A DNA stretch of 8,924 nt from Lachnospiraceae bacterium UBA1251 (GTDB lineage: Bacteria > Bacillota > Clostridia > Lachnospirales > Lachnospiraceae), in NCBI GenBank assembly GCA_002308255.1, contig DBVZ01000019.1:1-8924 (forward strand), given 5' to 3'. The position numbers and the translations under genes are program-made. Each line of letters starts with the position of its first letter. The first letter of the stretch is position 1. The notes under the pieces are model-generated. The model was not told the origin of the DNA and searched no databases. It saw only the letters and a list, made by a program, of their open reading frames with translations. This document shows, in pieces, positions 6,294-8,924 of this stretch.

Positions 6294-8924
6294 TAAAAAT
6301 CTTTTTCTGCGAATCCGGCGCCAGACAGGAACCGCTGCTGCCCCCGGGATCATGAACGTCACAATGTATAAAAAACGATTGACCGGCCTGTCTCCGAGCC
6401 ACCGTTCCTTCACGTCCGCGCGCAGCACAAAAGAGTACGACTCCTCCGCGCTCCGGTTGCCTGCCGGGTCCTCCGCCTGCATGACCAGCGTATGATCTCC
6501 GTACTCCGTGATCTTAAGGAACAGATCTCCGTTCTCCCGGATACCGCACATCGTCCCGGAGAAAACGCTCCCGCCGGCCGCTTTTTCCGTTCCGTTCTCT
6601 CCTGCCCGGAAAAGCGTTTTTCCGTCCAGCTTCACATATCGGAAAAAATCTTCCTCTCTTTCCGTTCGCAGCGTGATCTCAACATCTTCCGAATACTCCG
6701 TCTCCCCGGGATGCAGACCTCCGATCCGGATGACCGGCGGTGCCGTATCGATGAAAAACTCCACGGGATCCATGGAATTTATGTTTCCCGCCGCATCCCT
6801 GACGTCGATGCCGATAACGTATTTTCCGTCCTCCGCGAGAGAATTCTTTAAGATCAGCCGGTTTTCCCGAAAATAATACGGCACTTCGGCGCCGTTGACC
6901 GTGACGGACAGCACCGATATTTCATCAATATTATAAAGAAGAAAGGATGGCCGGATGCTTTCACGGATATATTTCCCCTGCACTTCCTGCTGCTCAAACA
7001 CAAAGACCGTACCGTTCCGGTTCTCGGAAAATGTCAGCTCCGCGGACGCCTCATTTCCGGCAAGATCCGCGGTGCCGGCGGTGAGGCGGTACAGGTCGTC
7101 CTCTGTGATTGCAGGGAGCGGCAGCAGGATGGGATCATTCTGCCCGGAGCCTCCTTCTGCCGCGGTCCGCGTTCCGGCTTCATACTTAAAAAGCTCCGTT
7201 TTTCCTCTGTTCAGTGCCCTGAGCTCCGCTTTCAGACTCCCCGGATCCGGATTTTCGTCTTCCACTTTTATCATGACCGACACCGGTTCCCGGTTGGCGG
7301 ACCATTCCCGGACTCCCTCCGCGGTGAGCACCGGCGGTGTCTGATCGATCACGAATAATTCCTCCTCAAGAGGCACGGACTCATTTCCCGCGAGATCCGT
7401 TACGGTTCCTTCGAGAGCATAGATTCCGTCCTCCGAAAAGACGACACCGGCACGTTCCTCCTCAAATACGATTTCCGGATCTCTTTTTTCTCCGTCTTTT
7501 CCCTCCCGGACAAACAGCCTGTGCTCCCCGCCGAAATACCCGTCGCGGACCGTGATCTCCGCCGTTCTCCGGTTTCGGTAGTAAATGCCGTTTCTGGCGT
7601 CATTGCGGTCATACGAAACCTTCACTTCCGGCGGCGTCCGGTCAACAACAAAATGTTCCGCCGCCTCCCCCTCATATTTTACGGAAACGGACCTGTTTCC
7701 GGCTGCATCCTCCCCAAAGACAGTCAGCTCATATTCTCCGTCTTTTTCGAACAGGAGCTCGGTCCGGTACAGGTCTGCGGACTGTTCTCCCCCGGCTGCT
7801 CCATCCTGCGGTATTTTCGTCCATGCGAAGGCTCCGAATCCTTCCGGATTATCCGTATCCTGTCCGGAAGGATCCCCGCTTCCCGTCCGCCTCCCCCCGG
7901 CCCGGATCTTCTCCGGAACAAAATTTTTCTCTTTAACAGTGATCACCGCTTTCCGGGGTTCGGAATAATACATGCCGTTTCTAGCGGTTCCGCCGCTGAC
8001 CGACACAACGATCTCCGGAGGGGCGGCATCAATACCGAATGCGTAAGAGCGGGAGGCGGTATTTCCGGCATGATCCTGCGCGTAAATGAACACTTTCAGA
8101 TCGTTTTCTTCATAATCCTCCGCCGGAACAAGGAGCTGCCTCGTCACTTTATAGATCAGGCTGCCGTCCCCATCCCCGCTGTTATCGGAATCTTCCCACA
8201 GAACGCCTTCCGCCGCCGCGCTGCCTCCCTTAAAAAGCTCGTAGGAGATCCGCCCAATTCCGGAGCTTCCCGCCTGCGGACAGGGGTCCGATACCGAAAC
8301 GGAAAGCGTCACGTCGGAAGAAAACAGAGGCGTTCCGTTCCCCGTCCTTCCGGAAACGGTCCCTGCGCGGGCGTCTCCTCCGGAAGCGGTAAATCCGATG
8401 ACCGGTGAGAGTGCGTCCACTTCCGGCGGATCGGCATCCAGCCGAATCCTGTGCGGGACCGATCCCACTGTCCGGTTTCCCGCAAGATCCGTCAGGGAAT
8501 ATGACGTTACCGAAAACTCCTGTCTGCCGCTTTGCTGCCTTTTCAGCACCGCATTGCGGGCCCAGCCCCCGGTATCCGCGTCTCCGCTCCCGCTTCGCGG
8601 ATTCGCATCCACCGTAAAGGCAAGCCTCACCGGGGACCGCTCCGTACGGTCATCCACGGAAAGCCGGATCTCCGCCTCCCGGCTGCTCAGAAAAGGTTCC
8701 GCACGCAGAACCGCTCCGTCGGTATTCATCTCATAAACGCATATGCCGCCGCTGCTGACCGTAAGCAGCCCCCGCGGCGCCTTTGTATCCACCACGATGT
8801 GCCGGCTCCGGTTTCCTTCCGTTTCCATCGCGGAAGATCGCTCCGTCACAAGCGGATTGCCGGCCTTGTCCGTCCCATAGATCTCGTAGCGGTAAACACC
8901 GTCCCCTGTTACCGCATCTGTAAA
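6291..8924 (-). CDS. Large surface protein with tandem bacterial Ig-like modules and a C-terminal membrane anchor (N-terminus outside window)
   Basis: Exported protein of unknown ligand. The reading frame is open from the window edge to the TAG at 6291 (877 residues seen). A GTG at 8849 is not a start: no ribosome site precedes it, and the 25 codons upstream continue an Ig-like module (DGVYRYEIYGTDKAGN). Numbering from 8849, module borders of type D-x-x-P-P occur at 138, 274, 403, 502 and 701, with a related D-T-K-A-P at 21. Each module ends near a D-x-A-G-N motif, about 90-140 residues apart. This fits Big/Ig-like beta-sandwich repeats common in clostridial surface proteins. The end has one hydrophobic segment (about 826-843) then an Arg/Lys-rich tail RRIRRKR, a membrane anchor; no LPxTG-type sorting motif is seen. 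A Gly/Asp-rich loop at 219-230 may bind calcium. Adhesion or scaffolding is an inference only. Confidence 0.88.
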   Translation of the reverse strand, partial: FTDAVTGDGVYRYEIYGTDKAGNPLVTERSSAMETEGNRSRHIVVDTKAPRGLLTVSSGGICVYEMNTDGAVLRAEPFLSSREAEIRLSVDDRTERSPVRLAFTVDANPRSGSGDADTGGWARNAVLKRQQSGRQEFSVTSYSLTDLAGNRTVGSVPHRIRLDADPPEVDALSPVIGFTASGGDARAGTVSGRTGNGTPLFSSDVTLSVSVSDPCPQAGSSGIGRISYELFKGGSAAAEGVLWEDSDNSGDGDGSLIYKVTRQLLVPAEDYEENDLKVFIYAQDHAGNTASRSYAFGIDAAPPEIVVSVSGGTARNGMYYSEPRKAVITVKEKNFVPEKIRAGGRRTGSGDPSGQDTDNPEGFGAFAWTKIPQDGAAGGEQSADLYRTELLFEKDGEYELTVFGEDAAGNRSVSVKYEGEAAEHFVVDRTPPEVKVSYDRNDARNGIYYRNRRTAEITVRDGYFGGEHRLFVREGKDGEKRDPEIVFEEERAGVVFSEDGIYALEGTVTDLAGNESVPLEEELFVIDQTPPVLTAEGVREWSANREPVSVMIKVEDENPDPGSLKAELRALNRGKTELFKYEAGTRTAAEGGSGQNDPILLPLPAITEDDLYRLTAGTADLAGNEASAELTFSENRNGTVFVFEQQEVQGKYIRESIRPSFLLYNIDEISVLSVTVNGAEVPYYFRENRLILKNSLAEDGKYVIGIDVRDAAGNINSMDPVEFFIDTAPPVIRIGGLHPGETEYSEDVEITLRTEREEDFFRYVKLDGKTLFRAGENGTEKAAGGSVFSGTMCGIRENGDLFLKITEYGDHTLVMQAEDPAGNRSAEESYSFVLRADVKERWLGDRPVNRFLYIVTFMIPGAAAVPVWRRIRRKRFL
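6456..8870 (-). repeat. Eight D-x-A-G-N motifs marking tandem Ig-like modules
   Basis: Eight 15-base segments encode Asp-x-Ala-Gly-Asn: 8856-8870, 8475-8489, 8061-8075, 7695-7709, 7383-7397, 7053-7067, 6783-6797 and 6456-6470. Most read GAT/GAC-NNN-GCN-GGN-AAT/AAC with similar wobble bases (for example GATCTTGCGGGAAAC and GATGCAGCCGGAAAC). The modules between them are diverged, so this is an old domain array and not a recent DNA duplication. Confidence 0.85.

Noticed and set aside
7521..8408. Plus-strand open frame of 295 codons opposite the surface protein
   Set aside because: The minus strand encodes regular Ig-like modules here; the plus frame shows no domain or ribosome site.
8847..8849. 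GTG as the start of the surface protein
   Set aside because: The same frame stays open to the window edge, the upstream codons continue an Ig-like module, and there is no ribosome binding site.
1..8924. CRISPR array, tRNA/rRNA, insertion sequence or defence island
   Set aside because: No regularly spaced direct repeats outside the protein modules, no cloverleaf-like sequence, no terminal inverted repeats or transposase. SbcCD is a housekeeping nuclease, and nothing here pairs it with other defence genes.

Overview
The window is a stretch of bacterial chromosome that looks like a fairly GC-rich member of the Bacillota, most likely a gut or rumen-type clostridium. That placement is inferred from the protein types, the strong AGGAG-like ribosome binding sites and the tight gene packing; I cannot name a genus. 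All five genes lie on the minus strand, so they are described here from right to left, in the direction of transcription. No non-coding gap exceeds about 155 bases, and I see no RNA gene, CRISPR array, insertion sequence or phage gene.

Right part (8924 to 6291): the 3' portion of a very large gene for a secreted, membrane-anchored surface protein. It is built from tandem Ig-like modules, marked by eight copies of an Asp-x-Ala-Gly-Asn motif and repeated Asp-x-x-Pro-Pro module borders. It ends in one membrane segment and a short Arg-rich tail. Its N-terminus lies outside the window. Middle (6201 to 4834): a complete 455-residue sodium-coupled transporter of the neurotransmitter:sodium symporter family, with a strong terminator hairpin at 4748-4798.

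Left part (4681 to 1): three genes that read like one transcript. The first is a 318-residue dehydrogenase of the 3-hydroxyacyl-CoA dehydrogenase / lambda-crystallin type. It is followed after 51 bases by sbcD, which overlaps sbcC by four bases (ATGA). SbcD and SbcC form the Mre11/Rad50-like nuclease complex that opens and trims hairpin and protein-blocked DNA ends. sbcC runs off the left edge just after its Walker B motif.

Overall this is mostly an ordinary housekeeping region. The points most worth a second look are the dehydrogenase's cofactor pocket, whose sequence suggests NADP(H) rather than NAD(H), its apparent co-transcription with the DNA repair pair, and the modular surface protein, whose ligand is unknown. 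I did not find a convincing novel defence or mobile system here.
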